Below are positions 45,666 to 52,927 of a stretch of DNA of 52,927 bases, piece after piece (the stretch's first letter is position 1; each line of letters opens with the position of its first letter). A program made the position numbers and the translations under genes. This stretch comes from Gammaproteobacteria bacterium (GTDB lineage: Bacteria; Pseudomonadota; Gammaproteobacteria; Pseudomonadales; Pseudohongiellaceae), in assembly GCA_018401885.1 (NCBI GenBank), contig JAGYKB010000017.1, positions 1 to 52,927 of the forward strand, in the 5' to 3' direction. The notes under the pieces are model-generated. The model worked only from the letters and a program-made list of their open reading frames with translations. It did not search any database and was not told the DNA's origin.

Positions 45666-47060
45666 TTACGTCTCGCTGCTTAACGTGGTAACGACAGTCT
45701 CCATGGTCGCCCCTCGGGAGCCTTTCACAAGAAATACTGTGTCAGCGCTAGCAAGCGCCAAACAGTCTGCCTCCAAAGTAGCGCGATCAGTGTAGAGCAC
45801 ACCCTTCTTGCCACCCGCCTTTACATAGGCGTCGATCATAGCCGCGCAGTCCTTCCCCAACGCAAGCAGCAGCGGTACACCCTGCTTCGCCGCATACTCG
45901 CCAACTGCGCGATGCGAAGATTCGGTTTCGTCGCCAAGTTCCCGCATTTCACCGGCGACCATGACCTTCTTGCCCTCGGCTGACATCAATACATCGATGG
46001 CAGCATTAAAGGAATCCGGGTTCGCGTTGTACGTATCATCAAGTAATCGGCACCCTTGCCTACCTATTGAGGGAAATAGTCTGCCCGGGACCGGCGTAGC
46101 CTGTCTCAGCCCGACACGAACGTCATCTAAGCTCGCGCCGGCTTCTAAGGCACAGGCCGCTGCAGAAAGCGCATTCTCCGCGTTGTGGCTGCCAAGCAGC
46201 TGTATCTCGGCGTCGATTTCTCCCTGCGGGGTGAAGAGTGTGAAGGCTACGCCTCCCCCCTTAAGCAGGCGCGTAGGCGAACACCGATAATCCGCCTCGG
46301 GCACTTTGTTGCCATAGCTAAATAGCCTGACTTGACGCGTGCCTGCGCGCTTTACCCATTGCGAGCAATTAGGATCATTGGCATTGAGCACTGCTACCCC
46401 TGAGGTAGAGAGTCCATCGATAATCTCGCCCTTTGCCTCTACAATCCCCTGAAGAGAGCCGAAGCCTTCTATATGCGCTGCGCTCGCCTTGGTAATCAGT
46501 GCAATGTCTGGTCTTGCAGCAGCGACACTAAACGCGATCTCGCCGGCACCATTAGCCCCCATTTCGATCACGGCAAATTGATGCGCATCCTCGAGGCGCA
46601 GCAGAGTAAGCGGCACTCCGATCGTATTATTCAGATTCTCCGCGGTAACTAATGTTTCGGCTTTAGCCTTGAGAATACTGCCGATCATTTCTTTCACTGA
46701 GGTCTTGCCCTGACTACCCGTGAGCGCAATCACCGTGGCGGAACACCTCAGTCGGTTAAGTCGCGCAAGGGTAGCAAGTGCGGTTAGCGTGTCGTCAACT
46801 ACAAGCCGCCTCTCAGCATTATTAGCGTCAAATACATGCGTCACAGCAGCGGTAGCTCCCCTGGTGAATGCTTGGTCAACGAATTCATCGCCATTAAAGC
46901 GTTCACCCTTCAGGGCAATAAAAAGCTCCCCTGAATGTGTCGTTCGGGAGTCGGTTGTAGCCGAGGTAAAAGCAACTTTCTTCGCAGCTTGGGAAAGAGG
47001 AACGCTCACCGCTCGCCCAAGTTCGTCAGCCAAATCGCCCAGGGTGAACTCGCCAATCAT
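45666..47060 (-). CDS. murF: UDP-MurNAc-tripeptide--D-alanyl-D-alanine ligase
   Basis: It adds D-Ala-D-Ala, completing the cytoplasmic pentapeptide. It has 464 residues. The UDP-binding N-domain contains DSRTTHSGELFIALKGERFNG. The ATPase motif is ALTGSQGKTSVKEM (about 114-127). The C-terminal region has DDTYNANPDSF and VAGEMRELG. Its start overlaps the murE stop by 4 bp, so the two are translationally coupled. Confidence 0.97.
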   Translation of the reverse strand: MIGEFTLGDLADELGRAVSVPLSQAAKKVAFTSATTDSRTTHSGELFIALKGERFNGDEFVDQAFTRGATAAVTHVFDANNAERRLVVDDTLTALATLARLNRLRCSATVIALTGSQGKTSVKEMIGSILKAKAETLVTAENLNNTIGVPLTLLRLEDAHQFAVIEMGANGAGEIAFSVAAARPDIALITKASAAHIEGFGSLQGIVEAKGEIIDGLSTSGVAVLNANDPNCSQWVKRAGTRQVRLFSYGNKVPEADYRCSPTRLLKGGGVAFTLFTPQGEIDAEIQLLGSHNAENALSAAACALEAGASLDDVRVGLRQATPVPGRLFPSIGRQGCRLLDDTYNANPDSFNAAIDVLMSAEGKKVMVAGEMRELGDETESSHRAVGEYAAKQGVPLLLALGKDCAAMIDAYVKAGGKKGVLYTDRATLEADCLALASADTVFLVKGSRGATMETVVTTLSSET

Positions 47061-48682
47061 GTTGCATCTCTCTGTATGCTGTCCCTAACATTACTCGATG
47101 AGCGTCTTTTAACAAGCGCTGCGCGCGCGTGTTCAAGATCACTAAATGGCTGCCGCTGCCCATTGATCTCTTGATAGTCTTCATGCCCTTTGCCTGCAAT
47201 CAAGATCACCGCACCGGGTTTGGCAGCATCGATAACTGCAGCTATAGCCTCTGCTCTGTTCCTAATTTTTGTGGCAACCTCTGGATGAACGAAGCCCGAA
47301 CGGATCTGATCGATTATGGCGTCTCCGTCTTCAGTTCGAGGATTATCGTCCGTCAGAATAACCGTGTCGGCATAGCGTTCGGCGATCTCCCCCATTAAAG
47401 GCCGCTTGCCTACATCGCGATTCCCGCCTGCGCCAAAGAGGCAGGTTAGCTCTCCACTGAAGTGCTCTCGCAACCCAAGCAGCGCACTCCGCAGCCCGTC
47501 TGGCGTATGCGCGTAGTCGACAACTACACTGATATCGCTTACCTCACCTTTGGCGCTAACTATTTGCATCCGCCCCGGCACAGGTTTGAGCTCACTCAAC
47601 GCAGCGGCAAGGCGAGGAAAACTGAGAGACTCCTCTCCTGATACAACGAGCGGCTTTCGCTCAGCAGAAAGGAAATAGCTAACCACCGCAGCAACTACTG
47701 CAAGCAGATTGCTCAAATTAAACCCGCCTAAGAGTCCAATCCGTACCTCGCCACTACCGATAGGAGTGATCAAATGCATTGCGATGCCGTGGGAATCCAT
47801 CGTTACACGCTCAGCGCGGACTGAGGCGGCTGTTCGGGATTGACTATAGGTCATGACTTCAACGGAGGAGGCTATAGCATTGATGAGTGAAAGACCGTAG
47901 GCATCATCGAGATTTATGACTGCGCGTTTGAGCCCAGGCATCGTAAACAACTTCTTTTTACTCGACCCGTAGGCCTCCATGGTGCCGTGGTAGTCGAGGT
48001 GATCGCGAGTAAGATTTGTAAACACTGCCGTGTCGAAATGCACGCCGCTCACACGGCGCTGATCTAAGCCAACGGAGGAAACTTCCATAATGACAGGATC
48101 GACACCCGTCGAGATAAGTTCAAACAGTGCGCGCTGCGTAAAGACCGCATCAGGCGTTGTGAGAGCGGTCGCCGCGAGGCAATCAGGACGGCCGTAGCCT
48201 AGTGTGCCGATTGTTGCGGAGTCGTGGCCTAGGCTTGCGAATACCTGAGCCATAAAAGCGGCGCAGCTCGTCTTGCCATTGGTGCCAGTTATTCCTATAA
48301 CGCCAGCCTGTGCACTCGGATCGGAATAAAACCTCCCCGCAATCGCGCTCATCTTAGACTGTAGCGAATCGATGGCGATCACAGGAATATGATCTATCCA
48401 TTTTATGCCCGTCCATTCACCGCCAGATTCAGCGAGAACTGCCACGGCACCGGAATTTAGTGCGGTTGGAATAAAATCGCGTGCATCGAGGTTACGCCCG
48501 AATACTGCGAAGAAAACATCGCCAGGAATGACGAGCCTGCTGTCCAGCTGCATCCCCTTTACCCGAACATCAGACGTTAATTTGTCGACAATCGAGGCAG
48601 GCACGAACCCAGCTACAAGCTCGCTTAAGGTAATCTCGGCTGCGCTGTGCTCGACGGGGGCGCCCATTTGGCTATTCGTCAC
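47057..48682 (-). CDS. murE: UDP-MurNAc-L-Ala-D-Glu--meso-diaminopimelate ligase
   Basis: It adds the third residue of the stem peptide. It has 541 residues with ATPase motif GITGTNGKTSC. The specificity loop reads DDNPRTED, and DNPR selects meso-diaminopimelate and not lysine. This indicates a Gram-negative-type cell wall. The start is ambiguous. The GTG at 48682 overlaps the ftsI stop region but has GGAG too close. The ATG at 48667 has GGAGG 14 nt upstream and would shorten the protein by 5 residues. Confidence 0.96.
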   Translation of the reverse strand: MTNSQMGAPVEHSAAEITLSELVAGFVPASIVDKLTSDVRVKGMQLDSRLVIPGDVFFAVFGRNLDARDFIPTALNSGAVAVLAESGGEWTGIKWIDHIPVIAIDSLQSKMSAIAGRFYSDPSAQAGVIGITGTNGKTSCAAFMAQVFASLGHDSATIGTLGYGRPDCLAATALTTPDAVFTQRALFELISTGVDPVIMEVSSVGLDQRRVSGVHFDTAVFTNLTRDHLDYHGTMEAYGSSKKKLFTMPGLKRAVINLDDAYGLSLINAIASSVEVMTYSQSRTAASVRAERVTMDSHGIAMHLITPIGSGEVRIGLLGGFNLSNLLAVVAAVVSYFLSAERKPLVVSGEESLSFPRLAAALSELKPVPGRMQIVSAKGEVSDISVVVDYAHTPDGLRSALLGLREHFSGELTCLFGAGGNRDVGKRPLMGEIAERYADTVILTDDNPRTEDGDAIIDQIRSGFVHPEVATKIRNRAEAIAAVIDAAKPGAVILIAGKGHEDYQEINGQRQPFSDLEHARAALVKRRSSSNVRDSIQRDAT

Positions 48683-50486
48683 CTCCGCTGGACATCACCG
48701 ATTGACCGACAGACACGTCATCGGGTGGAATATTCAGAAGCCGCATCGCACCCGACGCCACTCGCGCGAAAACCGGCGCTGCGACCTGTCCTCCATAGTG
48801 TTCGCTACCCTTCGGCTCATTGATGACCACAACGACCACTATTTTGGGGTCGCTCGCAGGAATCATTCCTACGAATATAGAATTGTGAAGATTAGCCTCA
48901 TAGCCGAACTCACCCACCACGTGCGCCGTTCCCGTTTTACCGGCCACTTTGTAAAAAGGAACTTTCCCTTCGCGCGCCGAACCTCCGCGTCTCGGATCGA
49001 CAACTGTTTCTAGCATGTCTTTAACTTGTGCTGAAATTGATGGCGACAACACTCTCTCTCGCGAAAGCGCAGCAACTTCCTCCTCACTCAATTTTACCAG
49101 CGACACTGGCTTCTTAATGCCGCTATCGGCGATAACCGAATAAGCCTGAGCTAGCTGAAGTGCCGTAACTGAAAGCCCGTAGCCGTAGGATAATGTCGCT
49201 GTTTCGACTGCACTCCAACGTCGTGGACTCGGCAATAAACCGCCGCGCTCGCCAGGGAAACCGGTTCCAGTCACCTGCCCAAGCCCCACTCTTTCGAGAA
49301 CATCGCGAATTGGTTCGGGTCCGATTTCTAAGGCGATTATGCTTGTGCCGACGTTGCTCGACTTCGTGATCACCTTGCCGACCGTCAATGTGCCATAGTT
49401 ATGAATGTCTTGAATCGTGTGCCCGCGCACCATCATCCATCCTGGGCTGGTTTCGATAATGGTGTCAGCTTCATAAACGCCGCTTTCTAACGCCGCTGCA
49501 ATAGTGAATGCCTTCACCGTAGAGCCCGGCTCGAATACGTCCGTTACTGCACGGTTACGCAAAACACCAAAATCGCTAATGTTGCTTTTGTTATTCGGGT
49601 TATAAGAAGGCTGATTTGCCATCGCCAAAACCTCGCCGGTCTCGACGTCCAGCATGACTAACGTCGCTGATTTTGCGCGGCGCTTAGTAAACTCGGCTTT
49701 AAGCTCTTTGTAGGCGAGGTTTTGAAGCCTAAAGTCTATACTGAGCTCGATATTCGAGCCGTTCGACGCAGTCTCAATCGTTCTGATTTCTTCAATAATG
49801 TTGTCGCGACGATCTCGAATTATCTGCCGCCGGCCTTCGACCCCTTGAAGATGCTCCTCATAAGTAAGCTCGATACCCTCTTGACCGACATTGTCGATAT
49901 TGCTGAAGCCAACCAAGTGAGCCGCGACCTCTCCCTGTGGATAAAAACGCTGGTATTCGTCTTCGAGTGTTACGTGCGGAATCCGCATCGCGGCAACCGG
50001 CGCCGCCTCAGCCGGCGAAAGCCTTCGCTTAATAAAGTGGAACGGTTTGTCGCGTTTACTCTCAATGGTTGCAATAAGCGCATCGGCGTTCATGTCGAGC
50101 GCGTTTGCGAGGCGGCGAATATCATTGGGGCTTTCGATGATTTTTGACGGATTAACGCTAATGGTTACAACAGGGGTGCTCACCGCCAGCGGTTCGCCAT
50201 TGCGGTCGAAAATGACGCCGCGATTCGCCGCGATAGGAATGGTTCGAATGGCTCGATTGTCGCCTTGGCTCTGTAAAAATTCTTTCTGAGTGACTTGCAG
50301 CTGACCTACCTTCCACGCCACCGCGCCGACACAGAGCACCAAGCCTAGTGCTACCGCACCGAGCCGCCAAGTAGCTTTGATGTACGTCCAGGCCTTCGCA
50401 GCGACACCCTGCCCCTTGTTAGACGTGTGCGCATCTATTTCTCGTCGTGTTGCGCTCATGCCAATCCCCTTTTTCATCGACCCCAT
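48672..50486 (-). CDS. ftsI: Septal transpeptidase FtsI (PBP3)
   Basis: A class B penicillin-binding protein that cross-links septal peptidoglycan together with FtsW. It has up to 604 residues. A cytoplasmic tail is followed by a transmembrane helix at about 42-62, the pedestal domain, and the transpeptidase domain with S322-T-V-K325 (SxxK), S376-S-N378 (SxN) and K517-T-G (KTG). The start is uncertain. The ATG at 50486 has AGGG 4 nt upstream. The ATG at 50459 (9 residues shorter) has AGGGG at good spacing. It is the target of beta-lactams, and the motifs show no departure from family pattern. Confidence 0.97.
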   Translation of the reverse strand: MGSMKKGIGMSATRREIDAHTSNKGQGVAAKAWTYIKATWRLGAVALGLVLCVGAVAWKVGQLQVTQKEFLQSQGDNRAIRTIPIAANRGVIFDRNGEPLAVSTPVVTISVNPSKIIESPNDIRRLANALDMNADALIATIESKRDKPFHFIKRRLSPAEAAPVAAMRIPHVTLEDEYQRFYPQGEVAAHLVGFSNIDNVGQEGIELTYEEHLQGVEGRRQIIRDRRDNIIEEIRTIETASNGSNIELSIDFRLQNLAYKELKAEFTKRRAKSATLVMLDVETGEVLAMANQPSYNPNNKSNISDFGVLRNRAVTDVFEPGSTVKAFTIAAALESGVYEADTIIETSPGWMMVRGHTIQDIHNYGTLTVGKVITKSSNVGTSIIALEIGPEPIRDVLERVGLGQVTGTGFPGERGGLLPSPRRWSAVETATLSYGYGLSVTALQLAQAYSVIADSGIKKPVSLVKLSEEEVAALSRERVLSPSISAQVKDMLETVVDPRRGGSAREGKVPFYKVAGKTGTAHVVGEFGYEANLHNSIFVGMIPASDPKIVVVVVINEPKGSEHYGGQVAAPVFARVASGAMRLLNIPPDDVSVGQSVMSSGGDE

Positions 50487-50492
50487 TTTTCC

Positions 50493-50834
50493 CTACTGCC
50501 CAACCATGACAATCTGACTGATGTCAGGCACTCGCATACCCAACTGATCGGTCGCTTTCTGCTCGATACGACCCTCAACACCAAAGGTGCTTTGTTCGAT
50601 GAGTAGCTGCCCCCACTCGACACTCAAGTCGTTAGCCTCGTTTTTGAGCTCTTGAAGACGATTAAAAACGTAGCGATTCTCATGTGTCGTCTTTACGACA
50701 CCCAATCCGCTACCAAGCAAGCAGAGAAGTAGCAATAGGAATATTCCTGAGCGACGCTCGCCGAGCCCCAGCCAAGTCCAAAGTGACTCGTGGTCTCCGC
50801 TCTGTCTTGCCTGTCTCTGCCGCGCCTGCATCAT
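50493..50834 (-). CDS. ftsL: Cell division protein FtsL
   Basis: A 113-residue bitopic divisome protein that pairs with FtsB and FtsQ. It has a basic cytoplasmic N-terminus of about 28 residues, a Leu-rich transmembrane helix (IFLLLLLCLLGSGLGVV) and a periplasmic coiled coil (RLQELKNEANDLSVEWGQLLIEQS). A second ATG lies one codon downstream. Sequence conservation is low in this family; position between rsmH and ftsI supports the call. Confidence 0.92.
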   Translation of the reverse strand: MMQARQRQARQSGDHESLWTWLGLGERRSGIFLLLLLCLLGSGLGVVKTTHENRYVFNRLQELKNEANDLSVEWGQLLIEQSTFGVEGRIEQKATDQLGMRVPDISQIVMVGQ

Positions 50835-50913
50835 CTTTACCCAACCTACTGCTATTGCTAATCGACTCGCATCTGCCTGATGTTTTTAAGAGTTACAGCT
50901 TTGCCATTGATAA

Positions 50914-51861
50914 TTAAAGCTTCACTGCTACCCGCATGACTGCGCTACGTGCGCGGGGGTTTCTGTCAATTTCATCCCTGCTCGGCTTAATCGCTTTCCC
51001 TAATGGCCTCACCTTTGGGTTGAGCTGCGACTGAGCAACGGGCAGCCCCCTTGGAAATTCGTCCCCACGCGCATGCTTCGCGATAAATCGTTTTGTTATT
51101 CTGTCTTCCAGTGAGTGAAAGCTGATCACAACTAATAGGCCACCCGGCCGCAAAATATCCAATGATTGATCGAGCGCCAATTCCAACTGCTCTAATTCAC
51201 GGTTTATAAATAGCCGTATCCCTTGAAATGCTCGCGTTGCAGGATGCTTGTCGCGCTCCCACGAAGGGTTTGCCTCTTTAATCATCTCAGCGAGAACACC
51301 TGTTCTTAGAATGGGCGCTATGGCGCGTTCCGCAACGATCCGCCTCGCCATTCTTCGTGAATGTCTTTCTTCCCCGTAGTGATAAAGCACATCAGCAATT
51401 TCTGTCTCACTAGCCGAATTTATCCATTGCGCTGCGCTTATACCCTGCGTGGTGTCCATGCGCATATCGAGCGGACCGTCACGCATGAAACTAAATCCTC
51501 GTTCCGCATCATCGAGCTGCGGAGACGAGACGCCTAGATCAAGCAGTATCCCGTCAACGCGCCCCACTAGACCCATATCGCCGAGCACCGAACTCATATC
51601 GCCAAAAGCACTGTGTTTGGGCTCTAATCTGCAGTCGTCCAACTGCATCGCTGCGGCAACCTTGATAGCTTCGGGATCGCGGTCAAAGGCGATTAGCCTG
51701 GCGTTTGCAGGCAGTCTTGCCAAAATTCCCCGCGAATGCCCGCCTCGTCCAAAGGTGCCGTCAATGAATAAACCCGGCTCATTACTCCCACCCCTAGATG
51801 CCAGCAAGGCATCAATCGCCTCGTCGAGCAGTACTGTGTGATGGAGCGTTTCGGTGGACAT
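50914..51861 (-). CDS. rsmH: 16S rRNA (cytosine-1402-N4)-methyltransferase
   Basis: An S-adenosylmethionine-dependent methyltransferase that modifies C1402 in the ribosomal P site (formerly MraW). It has 315 residues. It begins HHTVLLDEAIDAL, with the SAM-binding FIDGTFGRGGHSRGIL (about 32-47), AFDRDPEA, LDLGVSSPQLDDAERGFSF and ISFHSLEDRITKRF. It is the second gene of the dcw cluster, 50 bp downstream of mraZ. Confidence 0.97.
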   Translation of the reverse strand: MSTETLHHTVLLDEAIDALLASRGGSNEPGLFIDGTFGRGGHSRGILARLPANARLIAFDRDPEAIKVAAAMQLDDCRLEPKHSAFGDMSSVLGDMGLVGRVDGILLDLGVSSPQLDDAERGFSFMRDGPLDMRMDTTQGISAAQWINSASETEIADVLYHYGEERHSRRMARRIVAERAIAPILRTGVLAEMIKEANPSWERDKHPATRAFQGIRLFINRELEQLELALDQSLDILRPGGLLVVISFHSLEDRITKRFIAKHARGDEFPRGLPVAQSQLNPKVRPLGKAIKPSRDEIDRNPRARSAVMRVAVKL

Positions 51862-51911
51862 GTCGCGCCTTATTTCTATTTTTGGGGACTAAGCTTTTCG
51901 CCTGCGACGCG

Positions 51912-52367
51912 CTACAGAGCCAAAGACCGCAGTTTATCCGGCAGCTCTGCCGACCCGGCCGACTCGGTAAACCAAAGTTCACGCTGCGCAGTCCAGGCAT
52001 CCTGATCCCATATTTCTAGCTTCTTACCCTGACCAACCAAACAGATATGTTTATCCAGAGCGGCGTATTGTCGGAGCTCCTGTGGCAAGAGAATCCGCCC
52101 ATTGCTATCTAGTTCGAGGTCGGTCGCGTGACCTATCAGCAGATGTTTGACGCGCGCAGACATCGGGTCGAAACTCGATAAACCTTCGATTTCGCGTTCG
52201 ATTTGCTCCCATTCAGCGAGCGGATACAGGAGTAGGCACCGGTGGTTTGTGTCGATTGTCACCACCAATTGGCCGGCACAATGACTAAGCAGACGCTCAC
52301 GGTAGCGCGCCGGCATCGCCATACGCCCTTTCGCATCGAGATTGATCGAATTGATTCCGCGAAACAC
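51912..52367 (-). CDS. mraZ: Transcriptional regulator MraZ
   Basis: An AbrB-like DNA-binding protein that in E. coli represses its own dcw promoter by binding TGGG-type repeats. It has 151 residues with two swapped-hairpin domains, each with the DxxGR motif: NLDAKGRMAMPARYRE (about 8-23) and LDSNGRILLPQELRQYA (about 88-104). It is the first gene of the cluster. The phased GTGG array at 52450-52513 lies 83-146 bp upstream of its start and is the expected target. Confidence 0.96.
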   Translation of the reverse strand: MFRGINSINLDAKGRMAMPARYRERLLSHCAGQLVVTIDTNHRCLLLYPLAEWEQIEREIEGLSSFDPMSARVKHLLIGHATDLELDSNGRILLPQELRQYAALDKHICLVGQGKKLEIWDQDAWTAQRELWFTESAGSAELPDKLRSLAL

Positions 52368-52449
52368 CGCGTCCTCTCCAAATTAGGTTACTTACTGATA
52401 TTTCTGCTTTTTTTATGGCTTAACTGACCAAATCGTATCTACACTAGCA

Positions 52450-52513
52450 CCGCTTTCACCCACAAAGCTCCACTATAATACAAAATTGTCCACTTTTTTC
52501 CACAGATTTCCAC
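52450..52513 (-). promoter_or_regulatory. MraZ operator: 10-bp-phased GTGG array over the mraZ promoter
   Basis: On the minus strand GTGG starts at 52513, 52503, 52493, 52473 and 52463, and GCGG at 52453. The missing register (52483) reads TTGT. The periodicity is exactly 10 bp, so all elements face one side of the helix, as for the TGGG repeats of E. coli MraZ. A -10-like TATTAT (52480-52475 region) lies in the gap of the array, with GTGGAA as a poor -35. The 350-bp gap (52368-52717) holds this promoter; I see no gene in it. Confidence 0.7.
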
Positions 52514-52717
52514 TATAAGGACAGAATTAAACGCATGCAAGCAGAAAATGCCGCTAAGTTACTGATTTCGAGCGTCGCATGACCAATAGTGGCATTCACG
52601 ATCATGCGGGATGCAGAGAGAGGCAGAATAGGAGTAGAACTCGCACCAGAGCTCGCAGCGAGTCGAGGCTAGACCCAAACAGGGAGGAAAATTGAGAAAT
52701 CCAAGGAGAAAATAAAA

Positions 52718-52927
52718 GTGAGCCAGCCTATAAGCCGGGTTCTGTCGAGGACAATCATTCATCTGCGACTTGCGTCACCGCAAGCCTTTAGCGGCCTACC
52801 CGAACCCAATGCGAGCAGCATCGACGGGTTCCTATTTGGCCTTGCTCCGAGTGGGGTTTACACTGCCACGAACTGTTACCAGTCGCGCGGTGCGCTCTTA
52901 CCGCACCTTTTCACCCTTACCTGCGTA
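52718..52927 (-). ncRNA. rnpB: RNase P RNA (rnpB), 3' part, cut by window edge
   Basis: The catalytic RNA of RNase P, which matures tRNA 5' ends. The minus strand contains the conserved 3' elements: the CGACAGAACCCGGCTTAT stretch near the end (52749-52732), and upstream the TGGTAACAG and GGGTGAAA segments of the conserved core. The 3' end is placed near 52718, followed by TTTTATTTT. The 5' half lies beyond the window. Bacterial type A is likely for this phylum. Confidence 0.93.

Noticed and set aside
52495..52504. DnaA-box-like TTTTCCACA near rnpB/mraZ
   Set aside because: One mismatch to TTATCCACA and fully explained as one register of the phased GTGG array; no oriC genes nearby.

Overview
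The window looks like a chromosomal segment of a free-living, Gram-negative gammaproteobacterium. The evidence is an LPS gene (lpxC), a meso-diaminopimelate-type murE, type IV pilus genes, a homodimeric E1-type pyruvate dehydrogenase, an Fe-type superoxide dismutase, and gene neighbourhoods (nadC-pilA-pilC-pilD-coaE-yacG, ampDE, secA-lpxC-ftsZ) matching the Pseudomonas/Cellvibrionales pattern. A marine Halieaceae (OM60/NOR5-like) host is my best guess, but it is inference. I see no insertion sequences, prophage genes, CRISPR arrays or integrases; almost everything is conserved core genome.

Left part (1-15.7 kb): the 3' end of a FabY-like ketoacyl synthase meets fumarase class I tail to tail. 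Then follow two crotonase-fold enzymes, a membrane J-domain protein paired with a vWA protein, tRNA-Leu(UAG) with a clear sigma70 promoter, a coiled-coil membrane protein, a PuuD-N-like membrane protein, sodB, groES-groEL with a sigma32 promoter, fxsA, an alkyltransferase-like DNA repair protein, ampG, yajQ, and a FecCD-type permease/ATPase pair without a binding protein.

Middle (15.7-28.7 kb): aceE-aceF, ampD-ampE, a nadC reading frame broken by two closely spaced frame changes, a secreted HNH-type nuclease, a cytochrome c with an in-frame 12-bp tandem repeat in its presequence, and a type IV pilus cluster (pilA, pilC, pilD) from which pilB is missing and in which pilC has lost a recognisable start codon. 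coaE and yacG follow.

Right part (28.3-52.9 kb), nearly all on the minus strand: mraZ-rsmH-ftsL-ftsI-murE-murF-mraY-murD-ftsW-murG-murC-ddlB-ftsQ-ftsA-ftsZ (a complete dcw cluster), then lpxC, an M23 peptidase, secA, argJ and mutT. A strikingly regular 10-bp-phased array of GTGG elements lies over the mraZ promoter and is the likely MraZ operator. The 3' part of RNase P RNA (rnpB) closes the window.

Functionally, the dcw cluster makes and polymerises peptidoglycan precursors and builds the divisome. AmpG, AmpD and AmpE handle muropeptide recycling, LpxC commits to lipid A, and SecA exports the envelope proteins. No obviously new multi-gene system stands out. The points most worth following are the damaged nadC/pil region, the nuclease, the J-domain/vWA pair, the repeat-bearing cytochrome, and the structured intergenic elements.
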